From: Callaeas wilsoni
Taxonomy: Eukaryota; Chordata; Aves; Passeriformes; Callaeidae
Assembly: GCA_013398955.1 (NCBI GenBank)
Contig: VWPU01003192.1
Coordinates: 775,631-839,630 of the forward strand
Length of the DNA: 64,000 bases
Reading direction: 5' to 3'
Below are positions 54,101-61,603 of this stretch, piece by piece; positions within the stretch are counted from its first letter, which is position 1; the number at the start of each line of letters is the position of its first letter. A program made the translations under genes and the position numbers. The notes beneath the pieces are model-generated. The model did not search any database, was not told the origin of the DNA, and saw only the letters and a list, made by a program, of their open reading frames with translations.

Positions 54101-54950
54101 TGACACTTCCCACTTCCAGTATATAACATTTTTGTTTTGACTGTATTTAATAAACATCACACAATGCTGCCAGTATGAATAGATGATGCCAAGTCCCTTG
54201 CTCTGAAAAAGGAGAGGAAATCTGCAGCAGAGAAGACTGACTAGATGGCCCCAAACCCGGCAGTGGCTGAGAAAAACAAGGATTTCAGAAACACAGATGG
54301 GAATATTGTGCCTGTTCCACACAACTGGTAGCAACCTGCACTTCCTAGCCAGTGGTTAAAATGAAACACTGATGGATTTTCACTATACTGAAATTACAGG
54401 TGGAAAAAACTAACCTCCCATTAGCTTAAATGGATTTGAGATTTACCACTGAAAAATAGAACACTGAGAGTATTTTGATGCATGTTAAATTTTCTGGGTT
54501 ATCATTCCGGGGTATATAACTTGCATCTTGCAAATAAAGAGAGGAGAAAGCAAAAGCTGAACCTGCAGGGGGTTTATGGTTTCTAAACTTTGCTTCAGAA
54601 TCTTACCTGTGCTCTTACCGTGACATTGCTCCTTTGGGCTTTCTGTCACGTGAATATATGTTCTCTCACAACAATCTTTACAAGAGGTATTAATAGAGAG
54701 ATATTTTACAGAAGTGATGAATCTCTTCACCTAGACTACTAATTTTCTTTGTTGCATTGTTTATTCAAGCATTACTTTTTTTCCCAGACCTTGAAAATAA
54801 TGTGGGCACAGCTTCATTCTTAGAATCATTTCACTGACACGAAGAGAACAATTGTACTCTTGCAATTTTTTATCTAAATCTTTCCAAAACTTTGGATAAT
54901 GCTTAGTTTTGCTTTCCAGCTTTAATTTCACATCTTTATTATTCTTCCCA
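26940..54950 (-). CDS. Candidate unrecognised multi-exon gene, convergent with PTPRM (gene-level entry)
   Basis: Exon-like segments on the minus strand (3' to 5'): 26940-27111, 27636-27723, 28898-29080, 32150-32233, 32716-32832, 35563-35755, 40676-40730, 41605-41737, 44851-44967, 45127-45191, 46071-46211, 53800-53990, 54619-54675, 54790-54950. The first five (32832 down to 26940) join in frame with every split codon sensible and end in TAG. The 45191-40676 block and the 54950-53800 block are also in phase internally. Several segments share a pattern of alternating hydrophobic strands with 'W/F-x-P-x-x-L' (FNVFWKPDQLD, IALSIPWSQLG, LIVIYHPKTLY) reminiscent of ASH/Hydin-type modules. The C-terminal part has an acidic linker and a coiled-coil-like stretch. 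Repeats fall in the gaps. I do not recognise the gene. The exon set between 46 and 53.8 kb and the 5' end are missing or wrong, and a decaying gene is not excluded. Confidence 0.45.
27636..27723 (-). CDS. Candidate internal exon (coiled-coil-like)
   Basis: 88 bp, acceptor 'attgaagtttgcag', donor CA|GTAAGA. It codes CLLEQHLTDCNLNSMSEELW and then KKRELSVK. Its leading AA completes GAA (Glu) with the G that ends the exon at 28898. Heptad-like Leu spacing and charge suggest a helix or coiled coil. All other minus frames would give a different phase and do not join. Confidence 0.55.
27890..28310 (+). repeat. CR1 LINE 3' portion, sense
   Basis: 'ggttggagcacctctccaat', 'ctctggagaagagaaggctc', 'gattttaaactaaaagaggg', 'ggaacaggttgcccagagag' and 'gttggatgaggttctgagca' are the canonical CR1 ORF2 end and 3' UTR in order. 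It lacks the final terminal octamers, so it is 3'-decayed. Confidence 0.93.
28898..29080 (-). CDS. Candidate internal exon (acidic linker plus amphipathic segment)
   Basis: 183 bp, acceptor 'acatacagtaagcag' (weak pyrimidine tract), donor G|GTAAGA (strong). TT completes ATT with the preceding exon's A. It codes VSGDTLTYNEIKRKHFRDI, an acidic stretch KDEPEPDKGEAQNEDGLDD, then LHLQIKSLLPTHLFETHYTE and L. Composition is clearly protein-like and lacks stops in only this frame. No ATG, so simple ORF finders skip it. This is the single most convincing exon of the set. Confidence 0.62.
29081..30357. other. Non-coding stretch (presumed intron of the minus-strand gene)
   Basis: No repeat family recognised. 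ORFs at 29872-30352 (+) look like chance. A GTGAGT donor on - at about 30124-30129 has an open frame behind it, but the phase does not fit its neighbours. Confidence 0.5.
30358..30953 (-). mobile_element. Solo LTR of an avian endogenous retrovirus, antisense
   Basis: About 596 bp bounded by TG...CA. Read on the minus strand it starts TGTCTTGGGTTGC and ends CAAACCAGCACA. In between are a TATA-like 'ggatataagc' and, near the end, 'cctattaaattgt' acting as a poly(A) signal, the normal U3-R-U5 order. Flanks cttgg / ctttg match at 4 of 5 bases, compatible with a 5-bp target duplication. No internal retroviral genes are present. Confidence 0.75.
31523..32010 (+). mobile_element. LTR of a second avian ERV family, sense, 3'-truncated
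   Basis: 'gtctggctgggattaagtta' with 'cccatatggtactgtgtttt', 'aaagcagtgttgatagcaca' and 'cacttattaaactctcttta' is the familiar bird LTR layout, including the TTATTAAA poly(A) region. The usual downstream end is missing. No flanking retroviral coding sequence was seen. Confidence 0.8.
32150..32233 (-). CDS. Candidate internal exon
   Basis: 84 bp, acceptor 'ctgctccatctatttag', donor A|GTAAGC. GT completes GGT with the G of the exon at 32716. It codes SFLKCSVNDIHHVLNFEPLS then NPIHFMT. The 'LNFEPLSNP' run resembles the L-x-F-x-P strand turn of ASH-like modules. Start and end phases match both neighbours. Confidence 0.5.
32716..32832 (-). CDS. Candidate internal exon, beta-rich module
   Basis: 117 bp as modelled, donor G|GTTAGT, acceptor 'ttctcatgtggcaaggcag'. 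It codes TVFHSQDFSSPKGLYYRLIV then IYHPKTLYKSEFQGDTTA. The frame stays open further upstream (to about 32990), so the true start could be earlier. The chosen acceptor gives TTA with the T ending the 35563 exon. Confidence 0.48.
32833..34396. other. Non-coding stretch
   Basis: No repeat family recognised. The + ORF at 32965-33213 is open but has no splice support. Confidence 0.45.
34397..34665 (+). CDS. Exon-like open segment on the + strand, unrecognised
   Basis: Strong acceptor 'ttccttctgctttcag' at 34381-34396 and a GTGAGT donor at 34666. The 269 bp between are open in the frame giving NLSFRAVLGQASKPINQLTK, then LAAANASSVL and EKKSLANLANVCQDFQKS. The open frame continues past the donor to a stop at 34804-34806. 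Peptide composition (Ser, Lys, Ala, Leu, few Cys or Trp) is protein-like. I do not recognise it, and it lies inside the presumed intron of the minus-strand candidate. It may be a conserved non-coding block or a chance ORF. Confidence 0.28.
34666..35562. other. Non-coding AT-rich stretch
   Basis: Nothing recognised beyond a short TA run near 34855-34868. Confidence 0.5.
35563..35755 (-). CDS. Candidate internal exon, beta-rich module
   Basis: 193 bp, acceptor 'ggctgggcccttctcag', donor T|GTGAGT. It begins SAVGMQPMGS and later reads GAIHSHGSVVFNVFWKPDQL, then DTSSPCEVYLELHT. The pattern of alternating hydrophobics and WKPDQL matches IPWSQLG in the 46071 segment. Phase 0 start fits the phase 0 end of 40676-40730, and the 3' T fits the exon at 32716. 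Confidence 0.42.
35756..39339. other. Non-coding stretch, 3.6 kb
   Basis: No CR1 or LTR recognised. It includes an AT-rich block (37718-37840: 'aaaaagtttaatttatgatg', 'tgcttatttgaaagcc') that looks like a possible conserved enhancer-type element. A minus frame at 35945-36163 is open but has no good donor. Confidence 0.45.
39340..39660 (-). repeat. Probable ancient CR1-like LINE fragment, antisense
   Basis: 'aaaaaccttactgaaagctc', 'tcattcccatcatccattaa', 'tgggtggtacgatttgttct' and 'tctgatattagactcaccag' follow the order of old amniote CR1 ORF2 antisense copies. Highly diverged, with no terminal octamers visible. Confidence 0.5.
39661..40675. other. Non-coding stretch
   Basis: No recognised repeat or exon. 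Confidence 0.45.
40676..40730 (-). CDS. Candidate short internal exon
   Basis: 55 bp, acceptor 'actgcttccaaacaacatttag', donor AAG|GTATGT. It codes KKILDWDQKKVNGREGNK. Its leading G completes AAG with the AA of the exon at 41605. Too short to be convincing alone. It is supported only by phase and position. Confidence 0.28.
41605..41737 (-). CDS. Candidate internal exon
   Basis: 133 bp, acceptor 'tcacctctaatcatttcaag', donor AA|GTAAGT (consensus). It codes LSRSDIKRENPGIAVCTFLR, then KSVFGRKAQW and GKEGPEEIT. CC completes CCC with the C ending the 44851 exon. Confidence 0.35.
41738..44850. other. Non-coding stretch, 3.1 kb
   Basis: Holds a compound trinucleotide microsatellite (42725-42760) and a (TG)n run (42912-42926). 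No LINE or LTR recognised. The 154-codon minus ORF at 43020-43484 overlaps other open frames and shows no splice or family features. Confidence 0.5.
42725..42760. repeat. Compound trinucleotide microsatellite (TTC)n(TTA)n
   Basis: Five or so TTC units run directly into about six TTA units. Nearby (42912-42926) is a (TG)n tract. Confidence 0.9.
44851..44967 (-). CDS. Candidate internal exon, ASH-like strand segment
   Basis: Acceptor 'ttttctcttgcactcatccagctag', donor C|GTAAGA. It codes KIKISLEVVAPNPKVHLPRK then NKCFSLCIINSSWVKSCQ. 'FSLCIINSSWVKS' resembles the F-x-L-x-N-x-S segment that marks Hydin/ASH modules. An AG four bases earlier (start 44971) is the alternative. The start used here makes AGA (Arg) with the preceding exon. 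Confidence 0.42.
45127..45191 (-). CDS. Candidate short internal exon, ASH-like
   Basis: 65 bp, acceptor 'acttccaagtgtttgtgcag' (strong), donor A|GTAAGA. It codes WTCIGIEGACVSSLTSELLT plus F. 'I-G-I-E-G-A-C-V-S-S-L' followed by 'L-L-T-F' resembles the G-x-G-x-x-P-x-L ... L-x-F start of ASH domains. Only one of three frames is open. Confidence 0.38.
45192..46070. other. Non-coding or unresolved stretch
   Basis: A minus frame at about 45240-45390 (IIKAECATSTCPVS) looks protein-like but lacks a good donor. No repeats. Confidence 0.35.
46071..46211 (-). CDS. Candidate internal exon, beta-rich module
   Basis: 141 bp as modelled. It codes RICNPLYCSLASDVLGCTGH, then IIIALSIPWSQLG and TQKISLDLIL. 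The strand pattern and PWSQLG match WKPDQLD at 35563. The acceptor (gagttggccag) has a poor pyrimidine tract and the donor is GTTAGA, so the borders are weak. The phase does not join directly to 45127-45191, so an exon would be missing between. Confidence 0.28.
46645..48556 (+). repeat. Long CR1 LINE copy with decayed ORF2, sense, interrupted
   Basis: About 1.9 kb with CR1 ORF2 remnants in order: 'gagaaatacaggccagtcgg', 'gcagagaggaatctcatgaa', 'atgcacccctgtggcactga', 'gggaccacacctggcgtact', 'gagcaagtccagctaagggc' and 'gagaagagaagtctcg'. It ends 'aacctcaaccattctgtgat' with the terminal octamer. Frameshifts and stops are many. Interrupted at 48379-48522 by another CR1. Confidence 0.92.
48379..48522 (-). 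repeat. CR1 3' end inserted into the long CR1, antisense
   Basis: 'tcatagaatcatagagtggc' and 'tttgaagggaccttaagtat' through 'cagcctggccttgaacactt'. The host reads 'gtgagcaatggggttggacc' before it and 'gtaccttctaacctcaacca' after it, which are adjacent in intact copies. Confidence 0.88.
48557..53799. other. Non-coding or unresolved stretch, 5.2 kb
   Basis: No LINE or LTR recognised. Includes an A15 run (51052-51066), a TA run (51677-51690) and a 14-base direct repeat (52640-52653 and 52665-52678). Missing exons of the minus-strand candidate could be here (for example open minus frames at 49060-49305 and 53222-53300), but I could not place borders. Confidence 0.4.
53800..53990 (-). CDS. Candidate internal exon, 3' border uncertain
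   Basis: Strong acceptor 'catcattctcttctctag'. AG completes GAG with the preceding exon's G. It codes ICQKNSFQSCLGYGRGTVAE, then SAPINSDRLCGVEALNSKFL and YLVVLFSAMHGKPDRGTFL. The frame stays open to a stop at about 53749 and no donor is convincing (GTGAAT at 53799 used here). Confidence 0.38.
54619..54675 (-). CDS. Candidate short internal exon
   Basis: 57 bp, acceptor 'ctctattaatacctcttgtaaag', donor G|GTAAGA, with a second GTAAGA 12 bases on. It codes CCERTYIHVTESPKEQCH. AT completes GAT with the G of the exon at 54790. The intron between would be about 114 bases. Confidence 0.36.
54790..54950 (-). CDS. Candidate internal exon (5'-most one placed)
   Basis: Very strong acceptor 'ctcaaccatttttttcttaag'. 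It codes GKNNKDVKLKLESKTKHYPK, then FWKDLDKKLQEYNCSLRVSE and RMKLCPHYFQ. The composition is strongly protein-like. The donor used (G|GTCTGG) is weak; GTAATG a few codons later is an alternative but breaks the phase. Confidence 0.42.
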
Positions 54951-55140
54951 CTTAAGAAAAAAATGGTTGAGTGAAAGGAAAAATGAAATTTCATCTCTTC
55001 TTCATTAGAAAAGAAAACAGTGGTATCAGACACACGTAGGAGCAATAACCCCACTTTCTGCATACTGCATATTTTATTCCAATGTTTCATTTATCATAAT
55101 ATGCTAATATTTTTAAATTCTATTTCTTGTCTCATATTTA

Positions 55141-55965
55141 TTTCCAAACAGAATGTCCTGAGTTGGAAGTGGCCCACAGGGATCATTGAAGTCCAGCTCC
55201 TGGCCCAGCACAAGACAACCCAAGAGTCACACCATGTGCCTGAGAGCATTGTCCAAATGCTTCTTGCACTCTGTCAGGCTGGTGCTGTGACCACTTCCCT
55301 GGGGAGCCTGTTCCAGTGCCCAACCACCCTCTCAGTGAAGAACTTTTCTCCTGATATCCAACCTAAATGTCCCCTGACACAACATCATGCCATTCCCTCA
55401 GGTCCTGTCGCTGGTCACCACAGAGAAGAGATCAGTGTCTGGCCCTCCTCTTCCCGTCACAAGGAAGTTGTAGACTGCAATGAGGTCTCCCCTCGGTCTC
55501 CTCTTCTCCAGGCTGAACAGACCAAGTGACCTCAGCCACTCCTCACCTGGCTTCCCCTCGAGACCCTTCTCTATCCTTGTGACCCTCTTTTGGATGCTCT
55601 CCAAGAGGTCAATGTCTTTCTTATATTTTGGCTCCCAAAACTGCCCCCAGCACTCGAAGTGAGGCCACCCCAGTGCAGAGCAGAGCGGGACAATCCCTCC
55701 CCTTGCCTGGTTCGCGATGCGGTGCCTGATGCCTCCCAGGACAGGGTTGGCCCCTCTGGCTGCCAAGGCACTGCTGACTCATGTTCAACTTGCCAAAGAC
55801 CAAGAATTTGAAGTTCCTTTCCATGTCACTGCTCTTCAGACTCTCATTTCCCAGGCTGTACATTCATCCAGGGTTGCCCTGCTCCAGGTACAGAATCCAG
55901 CACTTGTCCTCGTTTAACTTCGTATGGTTGGTGTTAAACTTCATACAGCAGTCCATCTTAGACCT
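55141..55965 (-). repeat. CR1 LINE, long 3' portion with ORF2 end, antisense
   Basis: Reads 'atgtcctgagttggaagtgg', 'cacaccatgtgcctgagagc', 'cctcttctccaggctgaaca', 'gagacccttctctatccttg', 'agctcaatgtcttt'-type ORF2 end and 'catccagggttgccctgctc'. Among the more complete copies here. Shares 96 identical bases with the copy at 3112. Several overlapping ORFs on both strands here are parts of this element. Confidence 0.93.
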
Positions 55966-57767
55966 GTAGAACACAGAAGTACAGGTTTGTTAAGCACAGC
56001 AAAAACAACAACTCTTTCCATGAAATTTCATGCAGCCATGAGCGTCCATTTGTCTGTGGATAGGTGATTCACGTGCTGTGATTGCTGTTGTCATTTCATT
56101 CTTAAGGATTATTTACAACTATCCTGGACAGGCTTGTTTAAAGCTAGAGATCTGCATTATTTTTTTCTATTATAACCATGCAGAAAAAACTATTCTTCTG
56201 CTTCTGCCTGTCCTTAATCTGCAGTCACATGCACAGAATTAGCAGGTAATGAAATATATTAGGAAGGATTGACTGTTAACTGTAAGAACTCAGCTCTTCC
56301 CACGTTGTTTATAAAACAATAGTTGTCGCATTTAAGATGATAATGAGCATCAGAGCTAAAGTGAGATTATAAACTTTTAAGTGAACCTTAATTACATTTT
56401 TCAATTTTCAGTAATTGCCTGACAGTAAATCCCTCCTATGCCAGTCAGACTAGAATACGAGAGGCCTTTTTGTGTTCTCCTTTCTTAAAACACCAGAAAG
56501 GCTTTTTGTAGGATTTTCTTGATACCTTATATTCACCATGTCAGTAATTGAGGACTCAAAACTAAGTGGCCAAGGAAATGCTTCTCTTAATTACACAACA
56601 TAAGCCCTCTACCATATTTTTAGCTTTATTCTCAGTTATTTGGATTACAGTGGGAAGCAAAAGGCCTTTAATTCTGTTTGATACTATGAATAATTCACAT
56701 AATTCCACTAACTCCCTATAAAAGAGACTGTAACATTTGCTGCAGTGAATAGGCAGCACCTAGTGGTCTTGAAATGCATAAACAGTTCACTTTCTTAACA
56801 GTAATTTCTGACTTTCTCCGGGATCTAGATCTTTATCTAGAGTGAATTTATCCTTTAGTATTTCACAGACAAACACAAGAAAGAAAAAACTCTTGGTGTT
56901 TAAAAGTCATTGCCTACAATAAAGACAACTCATATAAAGACTGCATGTTTTATAAAAAAATCTGCTACTCGTTATAGTGAGCAAAACATTTTAATGTCTT
57001 CATCTAATTGTAATCCTTCAATATTTAAATCAAGGCCTTCAAGTTAATCACAAAATTTAGCAATATTGATTATCAAACCTCAGAGTTTATTTCTCTTTAA
57101 ATGAATCAAATATTTGAAAACCATCTAACAATATAGCTCTGAAATTGCTAGGAAAAGCGCAGAATTAAAAGTAAGGAGAAAACCTGGTCAGTCAAGCTTA
57201 TTATAACAACCTGAGCTCCATAAGATTGCATACTTTGCAAGTTTGTTTCACATTTTATCATATTACAGTAGTCAGAGATTATTGGATCATTAGCTTTAAT
57301 TTTAATCTAAGAATTTGTTTGTAGGTCCATTTATCTCCAGGATTTATTTTTTGCACTCTAGCAAGTTTCTTGTTCCAATAGCAAATATATTTACTTGAAG
57401 TATTGCTAGAAACAGGACTGAGGTAGATATGCCTGCATCAAGAAAACTGCTCTGTTCATTTTTTAGTGTACTTCAGAATTTTATTGGAAACTTCAACCAT
57501 GAAAAAAAAAAAGTATGCATGAGTTTGATTCCACAGATGTCAATGAACATTTTTCTGCGAACCAAGGTATTCAGTAAAATATAGTCCTAAGACAGCCTTC
57601 CACGGGGGATAGGGAGCTGCTTACCTTCACAGGACAGACCAGAGTTCCTGTGGCAGACCACACAAACCCATGGCAAGAGCTAAAGAGTATTAGGTGTTCT
57701 GCATCTCCAAATTTGTTAAAAAATGAAGGCTGTGAGTGCCTGCTTCTCTTGCTTACTTCCTTCCAGT
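55966..57767. other. Non-coding or unresolved stretch
   Basis: No repeat recognised. A minus segment at about 56618-56716 has a strong acceptor ('gttacagtctcttttatag') and an open frame (ELVELCELFIVSNRIKGLL). A minus segment at 57625-57698 has a GTAAGC donor and reads HLILFSSCHGFVWSATGTLV. Neither could be joined in phase to 54790-54950. Confidence 0.35.
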
Positions 57768-58110
57768 TCTCCCAAGAGTGCCTGTATGTAGAAGTCAATC
57801 CTGTTTCCAAGAAGATGTGGAAAGCTGTTCACTCCTGCATGAAGAAATGCATGGATTACATGTGTAAAGCTGTTCTCTATGTGCAAGATGTGTCAAAGGA
57901 AAACCTACTCAGAAGTGACAGTGATCAGAATGCAGCCTATTAACTCTCACACTAATGGTTCTAGTAAGAAAGTCCCTCTCCCACATAAAATCCTTTTATT
58001 GTCTTTGTTCAAATTTTAATGTATAATCAGGAGGCCGAAATCCGCACTGAAATCAATTGAGAAGACCTACCTAAAATGGATAGTACAATAAAGAATCTTC
58101 AAAGTTGTTT
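57768..58110 (+). CDS. Terminal-exon-like segment, unrecognised, strand uncertain
   Basis: On + the acceptor 'tcttgcttacttccttccag' precedes 58 open codons (FSQECLYVEVNPVSKKMWKA, then CMDYMCKAVLYVQDVSKENL) ending TAA at 57941-57943, with AATAAA at 58087-58092. That is a complete terminal-exon layout. The opposite strand also has an exon-like reading in the same place (acceptor 'catgcatttcttcatgcag', then VNSFPHLLGNRIDFYIQALL, donor GTAAGC), so the strand is undecided. No protein family recognised. Confidence 0.3.
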
Positions 58111-60885
58111 ACAGTAGGACTTTTCCTAATTTTTATTTGTTTTCTTCTTGGATTTAATCATACTCAATTTGACATGTTGACACTGGATGATAAATATCCA
58201 ATGCATGTAAGGAATTTCTCAAAAATGAGACTAATAAGGATGCAATAATGGTAATACTGAATTATAAGTGGAAAATATATACTAAGGAGCTAAAGCAGGG
58301 TGTGATATTACTCAAAATTGCTATTTTTCAAGTCTCAGAATAGGTACTTGGCTTAGGAAAAAGTTTCTTTCAGTTCATTCACACAGTAAATAAAATATTC
58401 AAGTCTGGAAAGGAACAAACATATTGAAAAGGAGGTTTTTTGCTCAGAATAAAAGCTGTTCAGAGAGTACATCGAAAACTCACATGAGAATCACAGTTGA
58501 CCACTGAACAACAAGGGAAAAATATTCAGAGCTGATGAACTTTCTGAACACAGGGTAGAAAAGGTAATTGTTTCTTTTTGAAAAAAAATATAGAAAAGAA
58601 AAAAAGGAGCTGCAGATAGATATCTTTTCACAAGATTATGCAGTAGAAAGAGGATCAACGAATCTAATAGAAGCCACTGAGTTAATTTATACTTCCTAAG
58701 AGATTGTCTTAGGATATTAATCTGGGAGGGAGAATCTGCATTCTGCTATGCACCTTGAAGAAGCTCTACAAAACTTTGAGCTCTCCGGAGAAGAAAGATG
58801 TTAGCTATACCCCTGTGCTTAGCATTTCTTCCAGCATAGGTCAAGACTACTATTTCTTGGATCACTCTTCTGGAGTGCTATAAATTTTCCAATGTACTAC
58901 AGCGGAAGCCTTAAAATCCCACTTTTAGACCGCTCTGGCATCGTAAGCTTCCAGTCCCTGTCTTGTGCTCATTTTGATTGTCATTGTCTTAAAAATCTTC
59001 TTGCCACCCTTTCCAAAACAGTATATTCCAAGCAGTTTATGAAGGAAATCCTCAAGACTTAACACATAAGATAATTGTCTAAAATTTTTCCAATCAGTCC
59101 AAAAGAGTACACAGCCAAAAATAGCAAGGCTATTTTTTACAGGTTTCCCACCTGTAATGTGGACATAACGGTATCCCTTTAGATGTGTACTGAAAAGATA
59201 AATAAATTATAATACTAATACAGTTCTGATGTGATGGCATAAGTATCACAGAACTGCCTGTGAGAAAGGCTGATTAAAGAGACATTCGAATTAACTACAC
59301 TGCTGTAGTCAATTGAGCAGCAGGAGTTCCTTCCACTGGAACAGTGCCCAGCTGGTCAATATTCCATCAATATCCTTTAAGCTTAGAGAGACTGGGTTTG
59401 ACAGCCAGGGAAGCTGATCTATCCAAGCAGCCCTGCTCTGCCCCCTCTCTCTCCAAAGGAATACTTCATGTATTTTTTTTTAATAATTCTCTTGGAATAA
59501 ATTCCACCTGGATCAAATCTAGAAGAGCAGAAGACATAGCAGAAGGTAAAAAAAACCTGCATGAAAAGAAAGCTTAGGCCTGGGGCATGACAGATGAGAT
59601 ACAGGGGACATATACAAAAGGCTGTACAGTGGAAATCAAATGTACAGACACAAAGTGACATCTCCAAACAGCTCACCACATTGAAGCAAGCCTCCCTTCA
59701 CCTTTCTAAACATAAACACATGTGTTGGCTGCCCTAAGAGTGTCTAGGATGCATAGGAGGGATGGAAATTTTAGTTACAGTTTGCCCTAAGAGCACAGCT
59801 GAATCATGTATTAAAATAGCCCTTTTTTCTATACATATGCTTATTAATAAAATGAGAGGTTTGGGGATTTGGGGACCCTTTTTTCCTCTTTTGTTTCTTT
59901 GATTTTCAAGAGGATAGAAGCTGTTTTTCTATTTCATCCCTGCTGCTGTAGCAACCCTGTGAGCTCTGCTCCAACCTTTTTTCTGCTGGCCAATACCAAT
60001 TTAATTTGTAATGAAAACATTACAACTCAGACTATACAACCTACCAGCACATCGATTATTTTTCACCAAACAATTACAAGGAAATCAAAATCCCATCTCT
60101 TTCTCTGCCTTTTGAGCTAGTTTTTGATTTTTTTTTCCTGTGTTCATCTTTTATTTGTGTTTATAAATGAGTTGAAGTGCAGGCCAGAATATCCATAGAA
60201 GTTGTACAGCTTTACCAAAACTTTTTATATAGTATTATCAGTATATTCTTTTCTGCGTATGTTGGTAAGATTCTACTGATGCACATACATTTAATACATC
60301 ATATATACAGACTCCCATTTAGGAAAAGTGTATGAACCACAACAATATAAATCTCTTTATAAAACTAAGAGCATTTACAAAATGAATGGTAACAGTATTT
60401 TGGCTTTAAAAAATTGCACCCTCAGTCAAATTTATCCATGCAGCTCAGATCCCAACACCTTCTATCCCAGAAATCAAATACATTTTTTAAACTTGAAAAA
60501 AAAGAGTTAAACTCATCTGAGATGAATGCGAGTAATTAAAATTGCATTCAATCTTAATTCAGAATAAGAAATCAAGATGAAAGCATCAGTCTCTCTAAAC
60601 TTCCATCCAAGCAACAAATTATGTTGTCTGACTTAAAGCAGCAAAATTCAGAAGACCATTTGGAAAACTTTTTCATCAGCAGCTATTGATAGTATTGTCA
60701 GTTTTCTAAAGAAAATCCAAGCCCAGCTATTGGGAAAAGACAAATCCTTGTTCTGTTTGGAGTTTAGTAGTTAAGGGTATGACAAACTCATTTCTGCAGT
60801 ACTACAGGTTGTCCAAACGCTTTGGTTTTTCCTGAAATTTGTAGTTTGGTCTTGAGAAACAACCTATGGCTCTACTGGTGGCTTT
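58111..60885. other. Non-coding stretch, 2.8 kb
   Basis: AT-rich, no repeat family or exon recognised. The ORFs at 59344-60120 look like chance. Confidence 0.5.
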
Positions 60886-60954
60886 GGGTTAATGGCAAGG
60901 CTTTGGCAAGGGTCTACTGGATGGCAAGGGTCTACTGGATGGGTTAATGGCAAG
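60886..60954 (+). repeat. Local tandem duplication beside a CR1
   Basis: An 18-base unit (ggcaagggtctactggat) occurs twice head to tail at 60905-60922 and 60923-60940. The flanking 14-mer gggttaatggcaag occurs at 60886-60899 and again at 60941-60954, where it runs into the CR1. Confidence 0.85.
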
Positions 60955-61603
60955 TTGAACATGAGTCAGCAGTGTCCTGGCAGCCAGAGGGGCCAACCCT
61001 GTCCTGGGTGCATCAGGCACAGCATTGCCAGCTGGGCAAGGGAGGGGATTGTCCTGCTCTGCTCTGCACTGGGGCAGCCTCACCTTGAGTCCTGCATGCA
61101 GTGTTGGGGGCCACAGTATAAGGACATGAAACTGTGAAATGTGTCCTGAGGAGAGAGACCAAACAGTGAAAGGCCTCAAGAGCAAGACTTAAAAGGAGCA
61201 GCTGAGGTCACTTGGTTTGTTCAGCTTGTAGAAGAGAAGGCTGAGGGAGCATCCCATGGCAGTCCATAGCTTCCTCAAGGTGGGCAGGAGAGGAGGAGGT
61301 GCCAATCTTCTCTCTGTGGTACTCAGCAAGACACAAGGGAAATAGATTGAAATTGCATCAGGGGATGTTAAGACTGGACATTCAAATCATGTTCTTCGCT
61401 GAGATTGCAGTCGGTCACTGGACAGGCTCTCCAGGGCAGTGGTCAGAGCACTAAGCCTGTCAAGAGTTCAAGGGGCATCTGGATGACATTTTTTATCACA
61501 TGGTTTAGTCCTGAGAGGAGCTGGGAGTTGAACTTCATGATCCTTATGGGTCCCTTCCAATTCGAGACATTCCATGGTTCAATAATTCTAGGATTCTGTG
61601 ACA
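60955..61603 (+). repeat. CR1 LINE 3' portion, sense
   Basis: 'catgagtcagcagtgtcctg', 'gcatcaggcacagcattgcc', 'gtgttgggggccacagtata', 'tggacaggctctccagggca' and the 3' end 'aataattctaggattctgtg'. It has the same ORF2 end as the antisense copy at 55141. Confidence 0.92.

Noticed and set aside
53909..54334. 141-codon minus ORF
   Set aside because: Its frame differs from the exon frame at 53800-53990; most of it is the pyrimidine-rich intron before that exon.
55020..55917. Cluster of ORFs up to 169 codons on both strands
   Set aside because: All are contained in, or overlap, the antisense CR1; minus-strand ones are remnants of CR1 ORF2.
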